This document shows positions 44,295 through 56,760 of a stretch of 64,000 nucleotides of DNA, piece by piece. Every line of letters begins with the position of its first letter. Position 1 is the stretch's first letter. Source of the DNA: Turnera subulata (Eukaryota > Streptophyta > Magnoliopsida > Malpighiales > Passifloraceae); assembly GCA_028386065.3 (NCBI GenBank), contig JAKUCV010003185.1, forward strand, positions 1 to 64,000, read 5' to 3'. Below the pieces are notes generated by a model, which searched no databases, was not told the DNA's origin, and saw nothing but the letters and a program-made list of their open reading frames with translations. The position numbers and the translations under genes were made by a program.

Positions 44295-46723
44295 ATGTCT
44301 TATAGCAACGATGATCATTTCGGCAGCAACAAACTGTTGCTGGAAGCCAAGGAAGCTAGCTTCTTGGACATATTTCTTCTTCTGTTCTCCTCCGATATAA
44401 AAAAGAGAAAATTCGTGGACTGCTCGGTGGAGCAAAGAAGGCAAGATTTCTCTCATCGATGGATCATTTGCATCTCTATCCTTGCACAACGGCTGCTTAT
44501 CATGTTCAAGAAGCCTATCGGATTATTAGGGGAGGCAATAGAGATGTGGTTAAATCTTCTATCAAGCAACGGTGGCTTCTTCGGGCTCCTGGCCAATATT
44601 TTGACAGGTATGTTATTTTTTTTTTTTTGTATGCTATGTTAGTTGGATTGAATTGATCATTTGCAGAGAAGCAATTCTACTACTACTCAGTCAACACATT
44701 CGGAAAAATAATTCCATGAAAAGATCGAGAAATTGAGAACTATCTTGCATTATATAATTCTCACCATTTACAGTATAACTGTATGTGTAAAACCAGTCTA
44801 GTATAATTGAACATGCTCGCATTGGGCAACATATAAATTCTAAGGAAATAAGGTTGGTTAATAACGCAGGAAAGGTTGTTTGATATTATCATGTGGTGAT
44901 GAGGGCAATTACTTGGATTAACGCGAAAACAGCTGACTTTTCCGTATGGATTATATGATGTGCTCACTTGATCAGCTGACTCTTTGAAGCCTTGGAAATT
45001 AAGTTGGTGCAAAGCAAGTTCAAAGTTTCTGTTTCTTTGTTTGTGTTATAGCTGCGTTGTCATGTCCTCGTGTTTATTTGTAATTGCAACTCTTTGTTTT
45101 AATAATATACTTCCCGTTTATACCCAAAAAATAATAATAAGAAAAACGCAGGAAAGGTTGTAAAGCCAGATCGAACATCTGCAACATTCACATCCGCTGT
45201 GGGAAATCTTGATGCGAGAGTAGAAATGGACAAGAAGATTGGGGTTGAAGATAATAGGTACATTCCATCCTTGTCTTTCATGGCCTCCAAAATTGCATTC
45301 GAGAATGAAGCCTTCATATCTTCAGCAGTAAAAGATCACTTGAAGGTAGGTAACTATGTCATCAAATGTTATTTAATTAGCAGTGATAATTGATCATTAA
45401 CCATAGATATCATTTAGCTGGTTATGTACTCTCCATCTCTCTTCTTCTTCCTTTTTCTTCTATTGTTAATTAATCTTTTTTAGCCTTACTTTGCAATTAC
45501 TGCTGCAGATGGAATTCAAGGGCTACTACGAGTTCTGGAATGGTAAGAATAACGTTCGAACAACCATACTTATTACATTACTTGTTCTTCCAACTTGAAT
45601 TACTATTCCACTAAACATATCTTTTATTAGGAGGGACTTAAATTTGTAGTAAAGAAAAAGATTTGAACATCTAGTTCAAATATTTCTCAGGGTATCAGCA
45701 GCTACCATCAGCGCAAGCCTTCATCCTACAAGACTCCAAAGCTGACCCGAACCTGATTGTTGTGTCATTTAGTGGAACACATCCCTTTGATGCTTATGGA
45801 TGGTGCTTAGATTTCGATATCTCCTGGTATGAGCTTAAAGGAGTGGGACAGGTCCACCGTGGCTTTATGTATGCCTTAGGCATGCAAAAGAATGGATGGC
45901 CCAAAGACATAGACAAAGGAAATGATCATTCTTATGCATACTATTCGCTAAGACAAATGTTGAGAAGTATGCTGCAGCAGAATGAGAAGGCAAAGTACAT
46001 AGTGACAGGGCACAGCTTGGGTGCAGCACTTGCAATATTGTTTATAAGTGTCCTAGCTTTACACGAGGAGGAGTTGTTGCTCAAGAGATTGGAAGGAGTT
46101 TACACATTTGGGCAGCCAAGAGTAGGGGACAAACAGTTTGCAGAATATATGGAAGATAAGTTGAAAAAGTCTGATGTGAGATACCTGAGGTATGTTTATT
46201 CCAATGATATAGTGGCAAGAGTGCCCTTCGACAACAAATCTTTCATGTACAAGCATTTTGGGCCTTGCATGTACTACAACAGCTTCTATAGAGGAAAGGT
46301 AAGTCATCATATATCTCCACAACTTTCTATTATATCTTAACGATATATAATTATATATAGACTTAAATTGAGTAGTTAATCAGTTGTGTTATTGGAAATA
46401 TTCAGGTGATGCATGAAGAGCCAAATAAGAACTACTTCTCTTTGCTGTGGATCATACCCGATATGGTGATTGCTTGTTGGGAGCTGCTCAGGGGTTTTAT
46501 ACTCCCTGTTGTGATGGGTCGTGATTATAGAGAAACTTGGCTAATGACATTGGTCAGGATCGTAGGGCTGGTGATTCCAGGAATGCCAGCACATTGCCAT
46601 CAAGATTATAACAATTCTACCCGATTGGGGAATGTACCTGTGTCCGCGGACATTCAATACTCTCAGAAAGAGCTTCACCAAGGATTGCTTAAAAATGAGA
46701 TGCCGAGGACCTTCCACAGTTGA
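44295..46723 (+). CDS. Class-3 lipase, OBL1-like, gene 2 (five exons)
   Basis: Exons 44295-44607, 45152-45345, 45509-45542, 45691-46298 and 46406-46723 join in frame and give 488 residues. It is the tandem paralogue of the gene at 32651, with the same exon phases. The triad is kept: Ser289 in GHSLG, probable Asp353 (SNDIVA), probable His446 (PAHCHQDYNNS). Differences at normally conserved places are the oxyanion region, SFSGTHP instead of AFRGTEP, GHSLGA instead of GHSLGG, and DIVARVP instead of DLVPRIP. These could alter activity or substrate while the fold is kept. Intron 1 contains a partial copy of the exon 2 start (near 44865), a possible decoy acceptor. It acts presumably at oil bodies or membranes, by family. 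Confidence 0.88.
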
Positions 46724-49550
46724 ATTGATAAGTTATATTACAATAATTAAGAAACGACAAAAGAAATAATGTGTTTATTCCCTTGCTTCGGAAAAAGATA
46801 CAAAATTTTTCTGCTATTTAATAAGTTTTATATGAAATTAGTGTACATATGTACTGCAATGAATCACTGAAACACCCCGACCCAAATTTACCCTACATGC
46901 AGTATTTACCGAACAACAGTGTCGACACGTGGCACAGACAGTAAATACAACAGGAAAATCCGGCCCAACAGCTCAAGATATTATCATGTCACCGACCTCG
47001 GGTACAACAGTATCAATAGCACAGCGGAAGCAATTTTAATAATTACAGCAATAGTATGAATCGACTCGATGCAAACTATGGATCCAGATCCGTCCGAGGA
47101 GATGCCGCAGCCTGCCATGATGCATACCTGCACAAAGAACAACGTAGCCTGCAGATGGGGCAGGTGAGGGGTGAGATTCTCCATAATCTCACCGACACAT
47201 ATCCCATGATGAACATAGCAGATACTTAACAGCCAAGAGCATGTCAATATGGCATACGAGTCATGTCCAGTATACAGAACAAATACAGTCACAAAGAACA
47301 ATGCGGACTATGCAACGCACTGACCATCTAATACTGACTGTACCATACACTAGTGCCCGACTAGGACACCTCAACTCAACCACATGTTGGGTAACCGACC
47401 CAGTCTCAACAGACTATACAACACATACTCTAGTCCTGATAGACTATACTCAGTAGAGGTTCCTCGTCGTATGATAACATACCTTTACTGTGCTTGCTGA
47501 TCATCTAACCCGGTACCAAAACATTCTCAAAATCACGTGAGCCTCGCTCACCGGGTAGTCGGCAACCTGCACGGACCATACCCAATCAACATCACAAACA
47601 GGTCCTCGGGTAGAATCACAACACAACACGGCATCAACAGTCACCACAGCAACTCGTAACCTCAAGAACAACAATTCTCATTAAGCTCGATCTCTGGGTA
47701 TCGACATACCCTCAGAAATAACAATCATCCAACCGTCGACCTCAGCCGACAACCAACATATCTCAATATCCGATAAAAAACGACAAGTGATACTCATCTG
47801 ACAATTATCAAAAGAAACCGACAACAAACAAAGGACCACTGGCAACTGATGCCAACAACAATAGACTACTCACGACCAATGGCACAACTAACACCCGCAA
47901 ACTGGCAACCTATGCCGACCACGGTCAACCGACTATACTGAGGACTGACAACCTCCCAGGGTATGATCATGAGACATCATGCAAATGAACATATCACACC
48001 ATAGCCCATCAAAGCAAAAGCACATCTTAATCAAGACTGAACCAGGGCTAAAAGAACATCTTTAATTATTATTATTACCAGTTTTATCTTTCGGGCTCCG
48101 TCACTGGACAAGCTAGGGTCGTACCAGGTTATTAACTATTCCAGGTGCTAGGCCAAAACAATTTCCGGGATCAACATCCCAATAACATAACCAGTCCGGG
48201 ATCAACATCCCAATATCCAAATCAAACCGGCCATGACACCACAGAACTAGCCTCTAACCATCTAGTCGTACCACTACTTTCCACGTGACAATTAAATCAT
48301 CATCTCAAATTCAATTCCAATTCCAATACTCTTTCCTCAATTATCCAACTTTCGATTATCTCAAGTTATTCCACAGACCAAACCATCAACAATCTCATAA
48401 CACCAATTATTCACAATTAACAATTCAACATTATTCACAATATCCACACGACCAATAACACAATCCAACAACAACAAACAACAATAACCATAGCAGCCAA
48501 ATATCCAATCGATGACCATCTCAGCAGTTCAAACAAACAACAAAGCACACACAGTATTACAGACACATATCAAGGGTTATCCATCCTCACAACAAATATC
48601 AACAAATATCACAAAGATATCAACAACAATAACCATAAGATGCAATAGAACCTATGTAGTTCCAAGACCAACCATCCCGGCTATCACGGGTGGAATGACG
48701 TATATGCAACCTCACCTTGGCCTGTTATTAACTCTGGGTTTCCACCACAAGTTTCAAAGCCGGTTCCTCGTTGAACTGCTCGGTATCAACTCTTATATAA
48801 CACATAGTATGCATACATAAGATGCACAGCAATGGTATGCGAATGACAAAATGTAATATTCCCATTTACCCAGTGCTTCTTCGGTTATGTTATGAACATT
48901 ATCATTTACCATTATTAATCCATTTCCAAAGATAATATATCGTATTTATATCCGGGTATTATTCCGGTATTTAATACTTGATAATACCCTTTCCAAAATA
49001 TTTTTCATAAAAGAATAATTTACTATAGTATGTATTCTTAACCAAAAGGAGATAGTTACCATAAAATAATTTTCAAAAACAAATAATCATATATATGTTT
49101 TTTTTTTATTTTATTTTTTTTCAAAAAGGAATTATTATATATACTTAGTTTAATATTTTTCAGAATATAAAAATACCATATTTATTTCCAAAACATTTAC
49201 CGAAATTAGTCATACATATGTTTTTCTCCAAAAGCTATTTCCCAAAATTATTTATGTTAACGTATATATACTTCCCAAAAAATTTTCATAGTACGTATAT
49301 CCTTTTCTAGAAAATATTTATCCTAAGACAGTAATTTTCAAAAGATATAAGTCATTATTTTAGTTTCTCAAAAATATGTCAAAGTAATTATTTCAAATAT
49401 AATTTTATACTATATATATACTTCTCCAGAAATATTCCATATTTATTTTCCAAATATTATTTCCAAAAATATAAACCTTATTATTATTTCCATTTTATAT
49501 ATTTACTTTTAGAATTATTATTTTCTTCCATAAAATACCATGTAATTATT

Positions 49551-49555
49551 ATATC
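49551..49555. repeat. Left target-site duplication of the nested Ty3 element
   Basis: ATATC here is identical to ATATC at 59163-59167. Confidence 0.88.
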
Positions 49556-51972
49556 TGAAGCACCCCGACCCGTATTTACAGTACCGAGTAAACACGTGCC
49601 AGAACTGTTCTTATTATAGTAGCAGACAGTACATACAATATAGAATACAATACAAGCAAATCCGGATACAACATCCGTCACCCGATTCCGGGGACCATTA
49701 TTCAAGCCACAACAGCAGTAGCAGAAAAACATATGATACAACAACATGTAAAATACAGCATCACAACAACATATAAAATACAGCAGCGGAAGTCTTAGAA
49801 TGAGATGCAGCGGAGGTATGGATCCGGGGTCTGGTGGAGTAGAAACAGCAGCTGGCCGAACCACGTACCTGTACTACGAGCAACTCATCCTACGGGATCA
49901 AACCCCGCAGGCGAGGGGTGAGTCCGAAGGGCTCACCGACGAAGGATAAACAGTAATATGCAGGCAAACACAATACTTTCGAAGTAAAATTCCAGCAAAA
50001 GACATAACAGAGAAACAACCAAAAAATAACTGAGCCAAGACCAAAGAATATTTATTATTACCAATTTTATCTTTCGGGGCTCTGTCACTGGACAAGCTAG
50101 GGTCGTACCTGGTTATTAACATGTTTCGGGTACTAGATCAATCCAAGAGAACCCAGGGATCGACATCCCAAAAATATAGATCCCAGGGATAGACATCCCA
50201 AGAATATAATCACGAGATAGACATCCCAAGCATAGACATGCTTATCACAAGTAACCCAGATCATAGCCACCACAAAACAGTCTCTAACCATCTAGTCGTA
50301 CCACTACTTTCCTAGTGACAAATAAGTCGTCAACATAACTTCCAATTATCTCATCATATCGGTACATCCACAATCAACAAATCAACAACCACAGCAATGA
50401 TACCACAATCAAACTCAATTGGCTCAGCAGTTCAATCAGGCAAAATAATCACAGATAAACAAACACAGTATCATGTGCAACATATCAAAGGTTATCCATC
50501 CTCACCTTAGCCAATTTCCCTACTCCTGAAAGTCCTCAAATTGTTCCGGCTCCGGTTCGTCAGAATACTGTTCGTTATCAGCTCCTAAATAGCAAACAAT
50601 AGCATATACTCACATAAGATGCACATAAAAGCAAATGATGCTATACCGTAAAAATAAAACCTAAACTGGTTCGTCTTCGTCCCGGTGAAACCCCGTTATC
50701 ATCATCATTCACCATTTATTATTCCTGTGTCAAAATACCATACTATATTTATACCCGATTATTATTCCGGTGTTTACTTTGATAATACCCCTTCCAAATT
50801 TACTTTCTATATCATATATTCTTCCCAAAAATATTTCCATAAAAAATATTTCCATAAAATTACTTACTATAATATAATTTTTTTTCAAAACATATATATA
50901 TAATACGGTCAGACCATAAAATAATGTTACGTATTCATATATATATATATAGGTTAGGCATACCATAATTGTAAATATGCGTGCATGCTTCCTTGGCCCA
51001 AATTCACGTGTTATAGTAAGTATAAAGGCATATGATTACACAGGCCATTTAATTCATTGGGGTGATGATTAGCCCACAAGTCAAGCTAGCCCATGTCCTA
51101 GTTGACTCACCCTTAACTTGGTGACAGAGGCAACGTCTGCAGGTTTGAAAGCGAAGGCGAAGGGGCTGGGCGATGGTGTTAGCGGTTGCAAGGCGTACTA
51201 CAGGCGGTGGTGAAGGTGGCAGCAAAAAGGAGACAGCAACAATATGGAAAGATATGATGGTGGTGGTTTTGTGGCTTACAGTTGCAGCAGTGTTGGCTTG
51301 GGTTTGGTGGTGCAAGAGGTTGAAGATGACAATGGTGGTAAGGTGATGTTGTCTTAGTGGGGTTGTGTGTGTTTGTCTTTCTTTTTCTTTTTTTCTCTTT
51401 TTTTTTCACTGGATTATATTTTTGTAAGAAAGAAGGTTGGGTTTGTGTTGTTGCAGAAGAAAAGAAGGTGTTTTGCAGGGTAGGATGTATACTGGGTTTT
51501 GAGTTGCAGAACAGGAGGAAGAGTTGGGTTCTTATAGGGAGAAAAAGGCAGGATGTATGGCATGCAGAGGAGAGACACGTTTAACTTCACGGGCGGTGCT
51601 TGGTGGGTGGCACAAGAGAAAGGCAGGCGCCGCCTGCATAATTGAGCCACCTCAATTATGCAGGTCTGTCTGCATACTAAAGCGTGTGTGGTCCGGACCA
51701 GAAAATAACTAATATACCCTCTTACCTTTATTTCTGGTCCGTTCTCTCGAGGTTAAACCTGACTTTTTCTGAAGATTCCTGGACCCAAAAAATACCAACT
51801 CTGGTCCGAAAAATCCGCAGAAAAATCGGGAACGTGGGGTAAGGGCCGATTTCAGAATCCGATACATAATTTACCCTGAAATAATTACCCAAGATTAATT
51901 TCATATGGTAAATTACTGTACAAGGCCTTTTACAATCCCGGTAAAAACGTAAATTTTACCCGGGCTGTTACA
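49556..51972 (-). repeat. 3' LTR of the nested Ty3 element
   Basis: It starts TGAAGCACCCCGACCC and ends GGGCTGTTACA. It carries a series of TCCCAGGGATAGACATCCCA-like units (near 50150-50230), an A/T-rich part, a purine-rich part near 51420-51560 and the pair GCATAATTGAG / CTCAATTATGC (51635-51662). Its small open frames have exact or near-exact twins in the other LTR and are not genes. Confidence 0.9.
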
Positions 51973-51976
51973 GTCT

Positions 51977-51986
51977 ACCCCCCTTA
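51977..51986 (-). other. Polypurine tract of the nested Ty3 element
   Basis: On the minus strand AAGGGGGGTAGAC directly precedes the LTR start TGTAACAGCC, the usual site of plus-strand priming. Confidence 0.8.
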
Positions 51987-52013
51987 AAAGAATTTCGTCC
52001 TCGAAATTCATTC

Positions 52014-55000
52014 CTATTCTGTGAAGAGATGCGGATACTGGGACCGCATGTGTTCTTTAACTTCCCATGTAGACTCGTTAGCAGAATGCTTACTCCATTT
52101 GACCTTGACCATGGGAATGGTACGGTTCCACAACTGCCGAACTTCTCGAGCAAGAATCTGTTCCGGCACTTCTGTGTAGGTAAGATCCTCTGCTACCTCA
52201 ACATCCAATGGGGCAATAATATGGCTAGGATCCGACCGATATCTCCTCAGCATAGAGACATGGAACACGTCATGGATACGTGATAGCTCATCAGGTAAAG
52301 ATAACCTGTAAGCTAGTGGTCCAATTCTCTCCACGATCTCATAAGGTCCGATATATCTTGGGCTCAGCTTCCCTCTCTTGCCAAACCTAATCACACCCTT
52401 CCAAGGTGCTACTCTGAGGAAAACCTTCTCACCAACATTATACTCCATCTCACGTCGATGTTTGTCGGCGTAGCTCTTCTATCGATCCTGAGCAACTCTC
52501 ATACACTGTCTCACCGTCTGGATCTTGTCCACTGTCTGTTGGACTAAATCTGGTCCAACGATCAGTCTCATACCTTCTTCATCCCAACACACTAGACTTC
52601 TACACTTCCTTCCATAGAGGGCCTCAAAAGGTGGCATACCAATGCTGGAATAGTAGCCGTTGTTATAGGCAAACTCTGCCAAAGGTAGATACTTATCCCA
52701 ACTCCCACTGAAGTTAAGTGCACAAGCCCTTAACATGTCCTCCAGCGTCTGTATAGTCCTCTCAGACTGTCCATCTGTCTGAGGATGAAAAGCAGTGCTG
52801 AAGCTCAACTCAGTTCCCAAAGCTGCTTGTAAGCTCTTCCAAAAACGTGAGGTGAACCTCGGATCCCTGTCTGAAACTATAGACTTTGGAATCCCATGTA
52901 GTCTCACAACTTTAGCAACATACTTACCCGCCAATGTGTCCATGGTATAAGTTTGGCGGATAGGTAGAAAATAAGCAAATTTGGTTAAACGATCAACGAT
53001 GACCCAAATAGCATCATGCTGCCTCCGAGTCATCGGTAAACCAATCACAAAATCCATAGTGATCATCTCCCACTTCCACTCTGGTACCAATAAAGATCTC
53101 AACTTCTCTGCTGGAGCTTGATGCTCAGCTTTCACCTGTTGGCAAGTGAGACATCTTGCAACATACTCAGCTACATCCTTCTTCATACGAGGCCACCAGA
53201 AATGACTCTTCAGGTTCTGATACATCTTGGTGCTTCCAAGATGCATCGCATACGGCGTCATATGACCTTCTTCTAGGATCTGTCTACGTAGATTACTGAC
53301 ATTGGGTACACATACCCGTTTCCCAATCATCAGTGCTCCATCGTCAGCTATACGGAACTTGTCCTCTTTTCCACTCCTTACTCCTTCTTTAAGCTTGACT
53401 AGGTCGGGATCTCCATCTTGTAACTCCACTATCCATCCTCTTAGGTTAGACTTGACACTCATGTGTGCCAGTAAAGCTCCTGTATCATCAACTGTCAAAC
53501 CAACTCCCAACTTCCTTAACTCGATAAGTAAGAACATCGAGTAGCTAGTGGAAGTATCCTCTGGTTGTCTCCGGCTCAAGGCATCAGCTACTACATTAGC
53601 CTTTCCTGGGTGATACTCGATAGTACAGTCATAATCATTAAGTAACTCAACCCATCGTCTCTGTCGTAGGTTAAACTCCTTCTGAGTTATGATGTACTTA
53701 AGACTCTTGTGGTCAGTGAAAATCCGACACTTCTCTCCAAATAAGTAGTGTCTCTAAATCTTCAAAGCCAAAATCACAGCTGCCATCTCAAGATCATGCG
53801 TCGGATAATTCTTCTCATGAGTCCTCAACTGTCTAGAGGCGTAGGCAATCACCCGTCATTCTTGCATCAGTACGGCTCCTAGACCAAGTCCCGATGCATC
53901 ACAAAACAGCACATACTCAACTCCAGGCTTCGGTACTGTCAAAATTGGTGTTGTGGTCAGCTTCCTTTTAAGCTCTTCAAAACTCTACTGACATTCCGGG
54001 CTCCAAACAAATGCCTGTTCTTTCCTTAATAGCTTGGTCATGGGACTGGCTAATAAGGAAAAACCTTCAATGAACCTCCGATAGTATCCTGCAAGTCCAA
54101 GAGAATTTCTGACTTTAGATACATTCTTAGGTGGTTCCCATTCCAACATGGCCTTTACTTTGGCAGGGTCAACCTTTATTCCATCCCCGCCTACCACATG
54201 TTCGAGGAAAGAAACTTCTCCAAGCCAAAATTCACACTTGCTGAATTTGGCATACAACTGCTTCTCCCGTAACCTCTGAAGCACTATCCTCAAATGCTCC
54301 TCATGTTCCTCCTTGCTCTTAGAGTAAATGAGGATATCATCGATGAAGACCACAACAAACCTATCCAGAAACTCGTTCAAGACCAAGTGCATCAAGCACA
54401 TGAACACTGCTGGTGCATTGGTCAATCCAAACGGTACCACTGTGAACTCGAAATGACCATACCGTGTGCGGAAGGCAGTCTTCGGTATGTCCTTCTCAGC
54501 AATCTTGATTTGATGATACCCAGACCGAAGATCAATCTTAGAAAACACAGTGGATCCTTGCAACTGATCAAACAAGTCATCAATCCTAGGCAACGGGTAC
54601 TTGTTCTTAATTGTCACCTTGTTCAGTTGGTGGTAATCTACACACATCCGCAAGCTACCATCCTTCTTCTTGACAAACAGAATTGGTGCACCCCATGGTG
54701 AGGTACTGGGTCTGATGAAACCCTTTTCTAACAGCTCATTCAACTGCTTCTTCAGCTCCTGAAGCTCTGTTGGTGCCATCCTGTATGGAGCCATCGATAT
54801 GGGTGTGACTCCTGACATCAGGTCGATGGTATACTCAACCTCTCTGTCGGGTGGCAAACCTGGCAAATCATCTGGGAAGACATCAAGGAACTCCTTCACC
54901 ACTGATATATCTCCCGGGGTAGGATCCCGTGTATCTTCACTTGTGATGTGGTTCAACAAAACATCTGGACCATGCGACTTCACTCCAGAATCCTGCATAG

Positions 55001-56636
55001 CAGAGATGTTACACGTGGTTGCAGCTCTCCTAATACTGATTACCATAACTTGTCGTCCATTATCGAAAGTCAACAACACTTCCTTAGTCCAACAATTCAC
55101 CAGGGCATTATACCTCGACAACCAATCCATCCCTAAGATTTTGTCGAATCCCCCCATTTTCATCACAACCAAACGAGCTAAGAAAACCTCATCATCATAA
55201 GAAAGGAGAACATCCTTGCACACTTGTGTTAATCTCACCACTATGCCCGCAGGTAACCTAACCCTCAACGGACTTGCTAAACTCTCTTCCTTACAGCTAT
55301 GTTGTATGGCAAAACTCTGAGCGATAAAAGAGTGTGTGGCACTAGGATCAATCAAAGTGTATGTAATACTATTGAAAGCTATAAAGGTATCTGCAATAAC
55401 GTCAGCATTCTCGGGATCATCCTCAGCCGTGCTCACAAATGCCCTCGGAGCGGCTGCACTCTGGTTCATGGCTGACTGTGTTCGAGTAGGAGCTGCTCCA
55501 CGTCCACGGCCTCGACCAACTCCAGAACCACTGGGTACGCTGGCCACTGATGCTTGTACAGTGTGAGCAGGAACAACAACCCCAGATCTTCCCAACCTAG
55601 GACATGAACTCCGGTAATGCCCAACTTCATTGCACTCAAAGCACCTCACCCTAGTCAGAGGAGGTCTAGGGCGAGTGTCTCTAGTTGAAGTCCCTCCAGA
55701 CTGGGTCCATGAACTCCCACGATTGTTGTTGTAGCTGTTGCTCCATCCTCAACCCTGAGATACTGGCATGGATTGAGTCTGTCCATACCCTGACCTGTTA
55801 CTGGTGCTCTGGAACCTCTTGTTCTGATTCCCAGCATTCTGTACAGATTTTCTCTTGCGATCTTCTTCCATCTTTCTCTCGTTCCCCATCCAGATAACTT
55901 CTGCACGAAGAGCATCTGCAAGCATATCCTGATAAGTCTCATAAACTTTGCACCCCATAACTGTCTGGATGCAGGATCGCAAACCATCCCAGAAATGCTT
56001 GCATCTGGCCTCTGGTGTGGACACATACTCTGATGCATAGATGGATAGGCGATCAAACTGGATCTCATAATCGTTCACCGACTGTCCAATTCGCTGTCGC
56101 AGACTCAGGAATTCTCGCTTGAGCTGGTCTTGGTATACATCCGTGACAAACTTCCTCCGAAACATCTCAGTGAACTGTGCCCAAGGCATGGTGACTGGTT
56201 TCACCATGTCGCGTGTTGCTGAATCCCACCAATCTACAGCAACATTGTGAAACATGGAAGCAACATACCTAGCCCACCTGTCATCTGTGGATCTCAGCTT
56301 CAACATCACTCAGTGAGCTTGACGAAGCCATTCATCAGCTGCCTGTGGGTTAGTAACCCCTGTGAAGGCATCAAGACCTAGCTTAGACAGCTTGGTGTAA
56401 ACAGGATCCTCAACAGGTCCTTGATTCTCCTGTTCACGAGCTTCCCTGGCCTCCAAACGGGCATCCCTAGCATCCTGACGCTGTAAGATCTGCGCCATGG
56501 TGTGCATCATCTGTGTGGCATCTGCTGGTACAACCGCGGGTACTTGTCCACCCACGACTTGTTGCGGCTGATCGACCGATACTTGGCCATCTTCCAAATG
56601 CTGCTCAGCATGCTGGTTTCCTCCCACTGGATCCAT
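52014..56636 (-). pseudogene. Ty3 gag-pol polyprotein, one frame with six nonsense codons
   Basis: From ATG 56636 one frame of 1541 codons runs to 52014. Gag (WARYVASMFHNVAVDWW) is followed by a CCHC knuckle ([14 protein letters not shown] near 55640), protease ([11 protein letters not shown] near 55345), reverse transcriptase ([16 protein letters not shown]; catalytic FIDD near 54335), RNase H (LFCDASGLGLGAVLM), integrase (HHCC zinc part near 53250-53130; core Asp-Asp-Glu in [17 protein letters not shown] and [10 protein letters not shown]), the GPY/F module (RYIGPYEIVERIGPLAYRL) and a chromodomain-like end (KVKWSKHSANESTWEV). In-frame stops are at 56310, 55749, 53985, 53856, 53754 and 52479. 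No frameshift was found. Most stops fit one C-to-T or G-to-A change. The copy is inactive. Confidence 0.9.
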
Positions 56637-56745
56637 TCGTACCTATATGAGAATGTATGCATGCATGTTATGCCAAGAGAATGACTAGACTTTGCACATA
56701 TAGGCAACAAACAAGCACAATCATCAAGCTAAAGACCTACTGCCT

Positions 56746-56757
56746 GCTCCGTTACCA
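56746..56757 (-). other. Primer-binding site of the nested Ty3 element
   Basis: Read on the minus strand three bases inside the 5' LTR, TGGTAACGGAGC matches the initiator tRNA-Met complement TGGTATCAGAGC at 10 of 12 positions. Confidence 0.75.
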
Positions 56758-56760
56758 AAC

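Larger units (their letters stand above)
43360..46867 (+). repeat. Segmental duplication, copy 2 (lipase gene 2 block)
   Basis: This is the counterpart of 31430-35911. Its downstream part continues beyond the Ty3 nest at 60563: TTTACATAACATTTTGTTAC there matches TTTACAGAACATTTTGTTAC at 35786 in copy 1. The common promoter and 3' regions show that the duplication unit was more than the gene. Confidence 0.8.

Noticed and set aside
50685..51712. Small open frames of 60-90 codons in the Ty3 LTR
   Set aside because: Each has a twin in the other LTR (57890-58902). They are LTR sequence without any recognisable protein feature.
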